DNA of 64,000 nucleotides, taken from Amphiura filiformis (Eukaryota > Echinodermata > Ophiuroidea > Amphilepidida > Amphiuridae). Within the stretch, counting starts at the first letter, position 1, and each line of letters opens with the position of its first letter. The notes under the pieces were generated by a model. That model had not been told where the DNA came from, made no database searches, and saw only the letters and a program-made list of their open reading frames with translations. The DNA lies in NCBI RefSeq assembly GCF_039555335.1, contig NC_092631.1, positions 10,849,701 to 10,913,700 of the forward strand. Reading direction: 5' to 3'. This document shows positions 21,623 to 31,944 of this stretch, in pieces. The position numbers were made by a program, and so were the translations under genes.

Positions 21623-23407
21623 GGGTGTTTCCATAACCTGACCACCTTTTCTGACTACCTTTTCTGACCACCTTTTCTGACCAGCTTTTACAGTGAGCCC
21701 TGTGATATTTGATTCTTACACTATAGACCACAATGGCCTTATCCCAATGCCATAGTCCAATAACATTAACTAAACAATCATAGTGCAAAATTTGACCTCA
21801 AGTTGCAGAGTATGAGTTTTTGTACCCCAATTTTCAAAGGTCATTCAATGAATGTACAAAATGTATTGGAGTTAAAGAACTGTGCACTAATAGATGAGAA
21901 TGTTTTGGATCCTAGTAGTGTTTTTCACACCATGCTGGGTGATAATTTGCAAGCTTTTCTCTCAAGGACTTGTTAATAGATAAACAACATTTTTAAGGGT
22001 ACATGGTTGTTATTTCTTTCTCACTTTAGATTATTTATTTGTACCTTTTGCTTGTCGAGTACCCTTTGATTTTGTTTTGTTTAATACAGTTTTGTTTGTA
22101 TATTTAATGTCTTGGATGCACCATCGGATCGAGTGCCACTGATGTAAAAGCAATTTCCAAATAAAAACTTGAAGCTTAAAAACTACAACACTTTCATGGT
22201 AAATGAAATTATTTAAAACAAATAAAATAAAATTTTGCACACACATCAAATTTTCCTGACTTCATTCGAACGAGTGCTCCCTAGTGTTACCCTCAGCACT
22301 TCCCTGTTCAGACTTTGTCTGTCTGATGGACAATTAAGGGTATACGATGTATTGTTGGTCGAAGCAGCAGAAAACAAAGTAGTTCACATCACCTTGCAAA
22401 TGGTAGTGAGCTTTAGCAAAAATTGCATTGCTCAATAAGCCCAATCGGCATTGGAAGTTTGCAATGCATTGTGGGACACATTTTGCAGTTTTGGGACACT
22501 TTGTCCTTTGACCTATCGGGAAAATTCAGAAAAATTGGGGGTTTTGTGCGTACAAAATATAATTTAAAACGTGTTTATACTAGAATAAAAACAAACCCAA
22601 AAATTTGATTATTGTATAAATTAATTATTTTATTATTTATAATGATAACATTATTACAATGATAAATTAATTATTAATGATTACAGCAATTTTCCAGATA
22701 TGTCAGAGGTCAAAGTGTCCCAAAAAACCCGAAAGTTACAATGGCGATTGGGCTTATTCATAGCAAGCGTGTAGAATAATTCAAATATCACAGATATACT
22801 TTTGTAGGTGCTGCGGTTCTTGAGTTATGTTGTACTGTAAAGAGGGCTGAAAAAACAACACTTTTGTAAAACGTACATAACTCATTAACAATAAATTAAG
22901 CAAGTTTTCCAAAGTATATGATTTGTATGATGAACTTCTGCAAAACACCAAAGTGTTATTTTTCAATAATATATTGATTCAGATAATGAAAATCTGCTTC
23001 GACCAACAATACCTCGTATTCCCTTAAATCCATATTCACATTCATGCTGCACCCTTTAATATATCAGGGCATGTATGACAAATACCATGAATATGACCTT
23101 GTGAAGTGGTAATTGTGTTAATTTACTTTATTGATTATTGACCCAGCACCTGAAATGATAATTGTCTCCTGACTCTCCTCTCTAAACTGCCCTGTGAAAA
23201 ACAAAACAAATTTCACTTGATACTAGTAATTTCAATTTTATGTCACTTTTAACATCCAGAATGGTACAACATTATTGTGCAAAGTGTAAAGATAATAAAA
23301 ATGAAGCAAACATCAAAATAATGTCAAATAAGATGGTCAAAAAAGATGGTCAGAAAAGGTGGTCAGAAAAGGTAGTCAGAAAAGGTGGTCAGGTTATGGA
23401 AACTCCC
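21623..23407. mobile_element. 1.8-kb non-autonomous element, 9-bp target duplication (Mutator-like)
   Basis: The ends GGGTGTTTCCATAACCTGAC and GTCAGGTTATGGAAACTCCC are inverted and extend into tandem 13-mers (CTGACCACCTTTT on the left, AAAAGGTGGTCAG on the right). TCTTCAACT occurs exactly at 21614-21622 and 23408-23416. A 9-bp duplication with sub-terminal tandem repeats fits Mutator-like elements; Merlin-type elements are a less likely alternative. No transposase frame. It carries a TTAA element inside. Confidence 0.82.
22334..23027. mobile_element. TTAA-flanked element nested in the Mutator-like element
   Basis: Starts TTAAGGGTATACGATGTATT and GTTGGTCGAAGCAG, and ends CTGCTTCGACCAAC with AATACCTCGTATTCCCTTAA, giving 34-bp inverted repeats with TTAA at both outer edges. 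A second inverted pair lies inside (AAGCCCAATCGGCATTG near 22438, CAATGGCGATTGGGCTT near 22739). Non-coding; piggyBac or Kolobok type by target site. Confidence 0.75.
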
Positions 23408-23659
23408 TCTTCAACTCTTCTTTTTGGGTTGGCCCTTTTACGTATTATAGTGGGTTTATTTTTACTTTGGGTGCTTACGATTTCAGGGCATATCTATACT
23501 TATTTGCCTTCGAGAAGTCCCTTGGTCCTTAAAATCGTCAACAACGATCACCATCTTTGGACGGGTATTATGATAATACATTTCGCATGAAATTGCATCT
23601 ATTGGCCTTCTCTCCATCCCACCCCTTATCTCTCCCTCATCCCTCCTCTTTTCCTCTCC

Positions 23660-23694
23660 TTCCTTCCTCTCTCTCTCTCTCTCTCTCTCTCTCC

Positions 23695-23735
<41 letters not shown>
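23660..23735. repeat. CT microsatellite with C-tract
   Basis: A (CT)n run, about 12 consecutive C residues, then a second (CT)n run. Open frames across it on both strands are low-complexity artefacts. Confidence 0.9.
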
Positions 23736-23737
<2 letters not shown>

Positions 23738-23739
<2 letters not shown>

Positions 23740-23804
23740 CACCGGTAGGGCCGGGCCCAAATCCGCAATTTTTGCCTGGCAGCTACCATGCATGTTACGG
23801 CACT
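23738..23804. mobile_element. Possible decayed hAT end pair
   Basis: CAGCACCGGTAGGGCC and TGTTACGGCACTG resemble the CAG...CTG termini of the hAT MITEs elsewhere in the window, and GGGCCCAAATCC matches words in 11500-11832. No flanking 8-bp repeat is visible. Confidence 0.3.
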
Positions 23805-25325
23805 GTCGTCAAACATTTTCACCCTTTCCCCCCTTTTTTTTTTTTTAGAGGAGGGTCTGCCCGGATTCGCCCTTACTATTCACTCCATTTTAGGCTAGCT
23901 TGTATTAAAATTTGCACAAATGTGCTTCATAGATAGGGGTACTATAAAACAAATGTCATGCAATAATAAGACCTTGCCCTTTTAAAATACATGTCTTGTG
24001 TAGGTGTACTTTCTATTCCGGAAAAATACAGTACTATACTTTTTTGGGATTCAAAAATGAAACATTGCTAAATCCTATTTTTGTTAGTTAATTTTAATGG
24101 CAATAAAAGTCCAATTTTAATATTTGGCCAATTTTTGGAAATAAGAGCCAAAAATATGCGTATTGTAGAGTGTTTTTTGCATACTGTACAATCAAATCCA
24201 ACGACTTGTACTAAGACTAATTCCAGGTTATGCATTCAAATTTTATTTTCTTATATCTTTTGTCACAGGGGAAATTGCCCAAAGTTGTCAAAATTTTTCA
24301 AAATAGTATAAAGTTACTTAAAGTTTCACAAAATTGATTAACATTTTCTCAAAATTTTCACAAAATTGCTTTATCTCCAGATAGTACAAAATTAATGATT
24401 AGGATTGAGCTATGTCTCATTCGCAACATCCCTCTATGTCTAAGGACCGCTATCTCTAAGGTTCGCTATCTCTAAGGTTCGCTATCACTAATATGTAAAG
24501 TCTATGGAGATGAGACTCCCGTTATCTCTAATAGAGAAAAAGGTTCGCTATGCCTAAAACAGGGTCCGCTACTTCTACGGTTCGATATCACTAATTCAAA
24601 ATAAGGTTCGATCGTTCTTAGTTTTTATATCACTAATTTTGAATAAGGCTCGCTATCACTAATTTCAAATAAGGTCCACTATCACTAATTTTGAATAAGG
24701 CCCGCTATCACTAATTTATTGAAGGTTCGCTATCACTAATTGCAATTAAGGTTTGCTATACCTAAGGTTCGCTATCACTAATTTTAATTAAGGTTGGCTA
24801 TATCACTAATTAAATGAGGTTCGCTATCTCTATAAGGATCGCTGTCACTAATGTTGATTAAGGTTTGCTATTCCTAAGGTTCGTTATCACTAATTTTATA
24901 TAAGGCCCACTATCTCTAATTTTAAATAAGGCCCACTATCTCTAATATTATATAAGGCCCGTTATCTCTAATTTTAAATAAGGTTCACTATTTCTATTAT
25001 TAAATAAGGCCCGCTATCTCTAATTTTAAATTGTTGAAAAGTTTTTTTGTTTTTGTTTTGTTTTTAATTAGATATAGCGGGGCTTATTTTAAATTAGAGA
25101 TAGCGGGCTTTATTTTAAATTAGAGATAGCGAACATTATTTTTAATTAGAGATAGTGTGCCTTATTTAAAGTTAGAGATAGCGAACTTTATTTAAAATTA
25201 GAGTTAGTGGGCCTTATTTATAATTAGAGATAGCGAACCTTATTTAAAATTAGTGATAACGAACCTTAGAGATAGCGAACCGTAGAAATAGCGGGCCTTA
25301 TTTCAAATTAGTAATAGCGAACCTT

Positions 25326-25907
25326 TTTTTTTAATTTTTTTATATTCATTTTGCTTTAATATTAAACAGGACAAAAGACAAATAACTTGAGAAAAAAAAA
25401 AAAAGATAGAAAAAATAAAAAACAACACACACAACACAAATACAAAAGCATCTCTTATATGACTAGAACAATACAATATTATGCATATTTTTAAATTCGT
25501 TCAAATACTTTGCTTGTGCACATAAGACAATAATACGTTATAATACGTTATATTTATATATAATTACTTTGTTGTTACATTATTTTCTTTACACAAAACC
25601 TTCCCATTTCATACGAAAGATATTCAATTTATTTATTCTCTGAAAACAAGCTTTTTCTTCTTCAATTTTTTTACTTAGAAAATGTGAAAATGTGGCGATG
25701 TATGGTTTCTCATTTGAAAACCTGTTCCTAAATAAATAATACTTAGCACTCAGAATAATATAGTTTAGCACTTTGAACCTTGAATGTCCTTCCAGTCCCA
25801 AAATTATATTTTTGTAACTTAGAAGTACTAGCGGGATATACGGACATTTAGAGATGCAACATTTATACACGACATAAATAAGAAGTACAAATAATAAAAA
25901 TAATATA
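25326..25907 (-). mobile_element. 5'-truncated LINE inserted in foldback array 2
   Basis: A 582-bp insertion flanked on both sides by the 16-bp repeat AGTAATAGCGAACCTT (25310-25325 and 25908-25923). On the minus strand it ends in an A-rich tail, seen as poly-T at its left edge, and encodes the C-terminus of an ORF2 protein. Long target duplication, A-rich tail and 5' truncation are the signs of target-primed reverse transcription. Confidence 0.85.
25589..25870 (-). pseudogene. LINE ORF2 C-terminus (L1/Tx1-like)
   Basis: A 93-residue minus-strand frame with HSRFKVLNYIILSAKYYLFR and INKLNIFRMKWEGFV. The pattern LN-(x)4-LxAKYYIY-K...F-(x)n-KLNxFxxKWxxF is the C-terminal region of L1/Tx1-type ORF2 proteins, after the reverse transcriptase. 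The frame is intact here but the catalytic domains were lost by 5' truncation. The clade is my recognition from pattern only. Confidence 0.62.
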
Positions 25908-26159
25908 AGTAATAGCGAACCTTATAGATATAGCGAACCTTCAATAAATTAGTGATAGCGGGCCTTATTTAAAATTAGTGATAGCGAACCTTATATGAAA
26001 TTAGTGATATTGAACCTTAGAAATACCGACCCTTATTCCAAATTTAAGCGATATCGAACCTTAGGTATAGTGGAACTTTTTTGTAATTAGTGATAGCGAA
26101 CCTTAGAGATAGCGAACCTTAGAGATAGCGGTCCTTAGAGATAGTGAACCGACACCGAA

Positions 26160-26338
26160 GATCAACATGTTCAACAGATTCGTCATCAAGAAGCAAATCT
26201 ACATTCACCAAACAGCTCTACTCCCCATTCCAGAAAAATACAGCACTAATTTTTTGGTATTAAAAAAATGATCAAGTTAGCTGTTTGGTGAATGTAGATT
26301 TGCTTCAATTGATGACGAATCTGTTGAACATGTTGATC
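26160..26338. repeat. 179-bp hairpin adjoining foldback array 2
   Basis: GATCAACATGTTCAACAGAT then TCGTCATCAAGAAGCAAATC mirrors GATTTGCTTCAATTGATGAC then GAATCTGTTGAACATGTTGA, with arms of about 58 bp around a 60-bp loop. The loop contains AAAAATACAGCACTAATTTT, close to AAAAATACAGTACTATACTT at about 24023, on the other side of the array. Confidence 0.7.
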
Positions 26339-26342
26339 ATCA

Positions 26343-26570
26343 GCCCCACTTTGTTACTTCCACTGTCTGTATGTTGAGAGCTTGCAACATAGACTTCAGA
26401 TCATCAGGGTTTTCTGCAAAATATTACAATATCATCTGCAAATCTCAGGTGGCGTATCCTTTCCCCATTGATGTTGACCCCTTTCTTTTCCCAGTCAAGC
26501 TTTTTTATGATGGCTTCCAGAGCTGCGTTGAAAAAAGTTTTGGTGGTCTCACTGTTGTCTCCTAACTCTG
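26343..26570 (-). pseudogene. LINE reverse transcriptase fragment with FADD box
   Basis: Read on the minus strand: TTKTFFNAALEAIIKKLDWE, then GVNINGERIRHLRFADDIVI followed by FCRKP. Two stops follow, and after a frameshift DDLKSMLQALNIQTVEVTKW. LRFADDI is the catalytic palm motif of non-LTR reverse transcriptases, and the preceding LxxLxW-(x)n-G-(x)-I-(x)-G spacing fits RTE/CR1-type elements. Clearly dead: in-frame stops and truncation at both ends. Confidence 0.8.
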
Positions 26571-26743
26571 AAGTATATCAATGGGTTTGCAGAAGATTTT
26601 CAGTAATTAAATTCAAAGTTATTTAAAATCAAAGTTTTAACATTCAACCATCATCTAACCAAAGCAAAAAAAATATCTCACAAAATCCGGGCACAAAATT
26701 GGACTATTTAACAGCTTGATCATTTTATTATTTGATTGTCTTC

Positions 26744-26902
26744 TAACTAAATTTGTATCATATTGCGAATTTCAAAAAAATCTTAATTATTTGATATCAG
26801 AAAGACATTCCTCGATTTTTATTCAGAATGTAATTCGATATGTCTGGTGTGCTCTCATGTCCCAGAAAAATAGTGTGCAAACGTTGCTATCCGATTCCTT
26901 AA
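26744..26902. mobile_element. Right half of the 181-847 type TTAA element
   Basis: ATTATTTGATATCAGAAAGA and CAGAATGTAATTCGATATGT followed by CTGGTGTGCTCTCATGTCC match the right arm of 181-847, and the copy ends in TTAA at 26899-26902. The left arm is missing. The TTAA is shared with the next element. Confidence 0.7.
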
Positions 26903-27656
26903 AGCCATACTATAACATTTGCTGAAGAAGACGCCCTCAATATTTTTCAAGGCTGTTTTTACATAATTATAATATGCTTTATCAGACTCTAGGTGCTGAG
27001 TGACACGCAATGACGACTTCAGCGCTGGTAGTATTTTCTTTGCTTTACCTCAGTTGTTCAGCTTAAAATTAAAAGGAGACACATTTGACAATAAAAGCTA
27101 ACATTTTATGGAAAAGAAATACTAATCTATTTTTTATGGAAATGTTATAACATGGCTTTAAGGGGATAGATGACATAAATGTTGTACAACAGCAATACGA
27201 TGTGTGATTTGCATAAAGAATAGATTCCTGTTAAAATGGTTTTTTTTCATTGATCACAGTATCCCCTTTTAATTTCGAGCCAAACAAATGAGGTATAACG
27301 AAGAAAATTACGATTTCATTCCAGCACCTACAAATTATGCGTATAGCCTACTACGCTCGCCGATCGTAACATGTTATACTACACTGAGCATCGCGCTCGA
27401 CGTGTGTACACATATAAGCTGACATCCACGGGAGATGTTGGCAAGCAGTCGATCGATGAACTCTGAATAAAACCGGGTCGACCCGGTTTTAATATAAAAA
27501 GTTAAATTTTACTGTTATTAAAGCACTTCAGGCTTAGTATTTTACATGGTATTTTAGTACACCGTTGGGCATTATGATTATGCAAAAAGTAGAAATCCGA
27601 GTAAAATTGAGGGCGTCGCTGTGAAGCAAATCACTGCAAATCACACATGGCTTTAA
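26899..27656. mobile_element. TTAAAGCCAT element with internal TTAA ends
   Basis: Starts TTAAAGCCATACTATAACAT and ends ACACATGGCTTTAA. A third copy of the terminus, ATGTTATAACATGGCTTTAA, lies at 27142-27161 and is the better mirror of the left end, so the smallest unit may be 26899-27161. TTAAGGGGATA and TATCCCCTTTTAA (27158-27272) form another TTAA-flanked inverted pair. GACGCCCTCAATATTTTT and AAAATTGAGGGCGTC support the outer pairing. Confidence 0.55.
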
Positions 27657-28363
27657 TGTTGTTATTATTTAAAAGTATTATTCCCTGTATGTGTGTCCTT
27701 TTAAAAAGTTCTATCTTTTTTTTGCTTTTTTCGGCTTTGAATGTAGGGCTTCCCTTTAATTTAGTGCTCTTTGAGCACTATTGGTATTGCCTGTGCTTTT
27801 CACCAAATTTAATAAATAAATAAATAAATGTATTTCCATATAAACTGCTTTACACAAGTAAATCTTTAACATTACGTTAATGTAAAATAATAATGAATAA
27901 TAATTAACCGTGCACGATTAGATTGACATCATTTGTCCCCAAAAATTTCTTGTTTCTCTACTTCACATTTTATTTCTGTTCAGTGCAGCAATCGACAGCA
28001 GTCCACTTGTCCAGCATCAGCAGAATTTAGTCTAGAAATACAATCAACACTGAAACATCGGCTGCTTCGTTTTTCTGGCAGTACTCGGCGTCCAACAAGG
28101 ACTTTATTTCACGCCGTCTAAGCACGGTTAAATATATATAGTAGATAAATAATGAAAACCAGCCAGGTTGCTATGAGAGGACGCAAGCGGGAGTCCTCAT
28201 CATCATCAATGCATCATCTTCGATTGATAACAGAACAGTTACCAGTTTCAGTATAATGGAAATAACTTGTTGGTGTATATGAACTGTTATTTTAGGAGGC
28301 GTTCTTGGATTTATAACATGTAGTGCTGGATTTTCAAGTGGAAATCTTTATCTTATCAGCGTC
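27657..28363 (+). other. 5' flank of the ERG-type channel gene
   Basis: Contains an AATAAATAAATAAATAAA tract near 27808 and otherwise unique sequence. The 5' UTR of the channel gene probably lies in the last few hundred bases. No TATA box or defined start site could be identified with confidence. The open frame at 27933-28121 has no recognisable homology. Confidence 0.35.
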
Positions 28364-28439
28364 ATGCCGGTTCGGAGGGGCCATGTTGCTCCGCAAAATA
28401 CTTTCATTGATACCATCATAAGAAAGTTTGATGGGCAAA
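28364..28439 (+). CDS. ERG-type voltage-gated K+ channel, coding exon 1
   Basis: ATG at 28364 opens [20 protein letters not shown] followed by KFDGQ and one base of a split codon before [20 protein letters not shown] is the invariant N-terminal cap of ERG channels (KCNH2/6/7; Drosophila seizure), part of the eag domain that slows deactivation by docking on the cyclic-nucleotide-binding homology region. The start is fixed by this match. The coding length of 76 bases equals what I recall for exon 1 of human KCNH2 (boundary c.76). The product would be a plasma-membrane potassium channel subunit. Confidence 0.95.
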
Positions 28440-28760
28440 GTAAGTACTGAGTATACCAACGCTATTCATTATGTTTATACACACGTTTTAATTCGATGAA
28501 TGATTGTGTACAGTAGCGGGTATTATACAATTACATGCACAATTTCATTTGCTACTTAGGAAGTTGAAGTGGTAGTTGTAAAGTTTCGTATAGGAAACTG
28601 TGAGGGTGTGACAATATACATGTTCTGTTGCACAATGATATTGCACATACATTTTTACACCCAACTTCTGTGCTTAAAAACTATAATCCGCGAATATTAT
28701 AGATTTTGCATCAGTTGTTTACCCGGGTTTGTTTACTTTACTGAAAATAGGGGGGAAGAA

Positions 28761-29039
28761 CAGGGCTGTCAACTTTTGGAATGCTTGGCGTGAGACAGAG
28801 GCGTACCGGGATTTGCCGACTCCAATGTTCATTTTGTACCATGATTATTTGAGCCACGGCGCTTTCGAGACAGTGAAAAGCGGGGGGGGTAGGAGTAACA
28901 AATTATTCATGACGATGCGTGAGATTTTACTCATTTTGTGTGAGATTTACTACCTAGGCGTGAGATTATACTACCTTGGCGTGAGAAAGTGCCCCAATGC
29001 GTGAGACTCACGGCCAATGCGTGAGAGTTGACAGCCCTG
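28761..29039. mobile_element. hAT-type MITE with perfect 8-bp target duplication
   Basis: The ends CAGGGCTGTCAACTTTT and AGAGTTGACAGCCCTG are inverted, flanked by GGGAAGAA at 28753-28760 and 29040-29047. The right half has repeated GCGTGAGA words. The perfect duplication implies a recent insertion into intron 1 of the channel gene. Open frames across it are not genes. Confidence 0.88.
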
Positions 29040-29576
29040 GGGAAGAAGGGAGTCCTGTGATGGATCAATAAAAGATACAGCCCTGGGGATACCACCTAGT
29101 GGTTCAAAGGTGACTCTTATGAAAATATTGAAGATCGTGAAACACTTATCATTGCATTGGACTTGATCATATTTCATGGTAGCTATTAAATATAGTAGGC
29201 TTACATGGAACATAAAGGGCTACAGGGCCTACAATGATTTTTGTACCACATACTAGATTGAGAAAAAATTCTATAGGTATGACCCTGGGGTATGACCAGG
29301 GGTATGACCAGGGGTATTGACTTATTGTAATTGTACATCTAGGGGTATGTATGGTATATCAGAGTGGTATTATATTCCTCTTTCAGTACTGTTTGCTGAA
29401 ATGTTTTGTGTTCATATAAATCATGATATTTTTGTCCCAGATTTTTGTTTGTCGACTAATTGTTGATGGCATTATATATACCTTGCCATTAGTAATATTG
29501 ATCATGAGGATCAATGATGATTTAAGACCTATTTATCAGATTATGTAGAGAAATAAACCAGAACAAATTGATTAGA

Positions 29577-30039
29577 GAGTGTTCATAAATACTTTGGTGG
29601 GGGTTGGAAAACATGGGGGATAAAAAAAAATTAGGGGGATAAAAAAAAATTCAGTCCTTCATAGGGGGGATTTGAGGGTAAAAGTCCGGGGTAATTATGT
29701 ACAACAAGGCATACACATTTCGAATTTTTTCATGAACGTTAAGTATTCAATCATGTATTCTCAAGCTTCAAATCAACCAAATTTGCACACTTTACAATTT
29801 GGGTGTATAACACTATGACTCCAATGAGTAATAACTCCAAACAGTCATTTTTGGCTAATGAGTGAATAACATATATTTTTGGTTTCTTTTTTAGGACATG
29901 AAGGGAGGATCCAAAAATTTTAGACCATAAAAAGGGGTATAAAAACAATCTACCCTTTTTAGGGGGGATCAAAAAAATGTTGATATCCAAGGTTCCAACT
30001 TTTCCAACCCCCACACCACCAAAGTATTTATGAACACTC
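29577..30039. mobile_element. Inverted-repeat element in channel intron 1
   Basis: GAGTGTTCATAAATACTTTG then GTGGGGGTTGG mirrors CCAACCCCCAC and CAAAGTATTTATGAACACTC. The interior has several GGGGGATAAAAAAA or GGGGGGATCAAAAAAA words. No target duplication was identified. Non-coding. Confidence 0.68.
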
Positions 30040-31069
30040 CCTTACTTTTGCATGACCATCTTGTATACCAGAGCTCGTCACAGCTCAGTCATTAATATAA
30101 TCATATTATAATATTAATGATTTCAACTTGCTTGTAATCCTGTTCACCAAAACCCACCCAGTACTTTAAGCACTGATATTAGTAATATTACTCGGCTCAC
30201 ACAGGATATTTGACTTTGAATTAGTATACATACACACATTTGATTAGAAATAGCATAGGTCCATCCCGGGAGGTCCATATTAGTGGGAGATTGATCATTG
30301 GTTTCCCAGCAGTTCTGATTTGCTTTCAAATATCGTAATAAACTACAGCTAATTTGTGATAGTAACCTTATAATATGAAATTGGTGAATATTTTAAAACC
30401 TGTGCTAATTTACATCTCATTTACACCTGTTTTACGGGCCCCACCTACCTAGAATTTGCGTTTTGGAGAATTTTTTTGGCTAAAATCATTTAAAATCAGC
30501 TGTTTTAGGGCCAAAATTTATAAATTTTGGCTGAACATTAAAAAAAAAATGTTTACAAAAAATCTTTTTTTTCTAATTTTTCAGATTTTGGCTTCCAGAA
30601 ACAAACAAACAAAAAAAACATCAGACCGACTGACCCTACTTGAAAGGTCCGTCTGCTGTAGAACAGAGTTGTTGTTTTTTGTCGCTGAAATGGACTTTCT
30701 TTTTTGCACCTTACCTTGCAATTTCAGCTTAAAATTTACATAAACCTTTTGGGGTAGTTATTACTAATATTATTCCTGCATTTTAAGTAACAAAATTTAA
30801 AGTTTTTCCCATTGCTAAGGATTTTAAAATGTTTTTCCAATCAAGGCTGCACTATATTAAGAGGTAAAGTTCAGAAGGAATAATCCCTTATCAGTCAAGA
30901 TCCATACCCTCTGATATATTCTCCTACATGTATACAAGATCCATACCCTCTATACATTAGGTGACATGTTAAAAAGGGTCATTAGGTATCAGATGGGGGT
31001 ATGTTGACCATGTTGAATACCTATATAGCCACATTGAGTTCCTCTTTATTTTGGTTGTCCTACAAAAAT

Positions 31070-31250
31070 GGGATATTGCAGTTAAAATCCATGCATTGCC
31101 TTCGGCCGACATGACCTTAATCGCCCATACAGGGAGTGTGGATTTGAAATGGAGTTACTCATTCAGGTAACCCTGTTTTAAATGTACACACCCTGTATGA
31201 AAGATTAAGGACATTCCATGGGGGTATGGATTTCAAATAGAATAGCCCAA
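31070..31250. repeat. AATAGCCCA-family interspersed repeat in channel intron 1
   Basis: Starts GGGATATTGCAGTTAAAATC and ends TTTCAAATAGAATAGCCCA. It shares GACATGACCTTAAT, ATTCAGGTAACC-like and ACACCCTGT words with 12187-12373. Confidence 0.5.
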
Positions 31251-31347
31251 AATCACATGTGAAATTGAATAATTAGCCCAATATCCGGGCCAATATCTTC
31301 AATGCCTCACCTGCATTTTTTGTTTGCCCTTTCTCTCTTGTCCACAG

Positions 31348-31578
31348 ACCGGAATTTTATTATTGCCAATGCCCAGTTAGGTGGAAATGCCATAATTTTC
31401 TGCAATGATGGCTTCTGTGAATTATGTGGCTTCTCCAGAGCTGAACTGATGCAAAAGCCTTGCTCATGTGATTTTTTACATGGGGACGATACAAGTGCTG
31501 ATGCTGTTAGCAAGATTAAGGAGGCACTAACGAAGGGAGAAGAGAGTCAGGTGGAGATTACATACTACAAGAAAGATG
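31348..31578 (+). CDS. ERG-type voltage-gated K+ channel, coding exon 2 (PAS core)
   Basis: An exon of 231 bases after TCCACAG, ending at GATG before GTAAGT. With exon 1 it reads [15 protein letters not shown], then [20 protein letters not shown] and CSCDFLHG, and ends [10 protein letters not shown]. This is the PAS fold of the eag domain, including the NDGFCELCG(F/Y)SRAE signature typical of ERG channels. The 231-base length and phase match human KCNH2 exon 2 as I recall it (c.77-307). The transmembrane, pore and CNBHD exons must lie downstream and were not found. I cannot separate KCNH2, 6 and 7, which arose by vertebrate duplication. Confidence 0.95.
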
Positions 31579-31944
31579 GTAAGTTCATGTGATCTGACCA
31601 CACCAATGTCTGCAATTTTAAGTTTTTTAACTAGTACTTTAGCTTTGTAATGCCAAAAATCATGTATCTATTCTGTAGCTTACTCAGTTGGGAAGTTATG
31701 CAATTTAGCAAGGTGTGTTTTGTTATAACTATGCAGGAAAGTTGTCTATCTCAACTTTCCTGAACTATGTAAGATGAGAATCAGTCATAAAGTTTTTCAA
31801 TATGTTTTCTATTGTTTTTTTGCACAGTAGTACGGGTAGTTTTGCCTATATCTCAAACTTTGAGGCAGTAGCCTGAATGGAGCACATCATGTCAGATTTG
31901 ATACACATTGAAAAATCTGGGTTTTCTCACAGTTCAGTACATGG

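Larger units (their letters stand above)
24433..26150. mobile_element. Foldback array 2 of GGTTCGCTATCTCTAA units
   Basis: A second copy of the structure at 17401-18424. Forward units run to about 25025, then a short spacer, then reverse-complement units. Both copies share the outer TCTAAGGACCGCTATCTC, the non-repeat insert GTAAAGTCTATGGAGAT followed by TCTCTAATAGAGAAAA near the left end, and the right outer GATAGCGGTCCTTAGAGATA. The spacer here is T-rich and about 35 bp. The right arm is interrupted at 25326-25907 by a LINE. Confidence 0.8.
28440..31347 (+). other. Intron 1 of the ERG-type channel gene
   Basis: A 2.9-kb intron bounded by GTAAGT and TCCACAG. It holds a hAT MITE (28761-29039), an inverted-repeat element (29577-30039), a short tandem GGTATGACCAGG cluster near 29280-29320 and an AATAGCCCA-family repeat (31070-31250). 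No further exon was seen. Confidence 0.8.
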
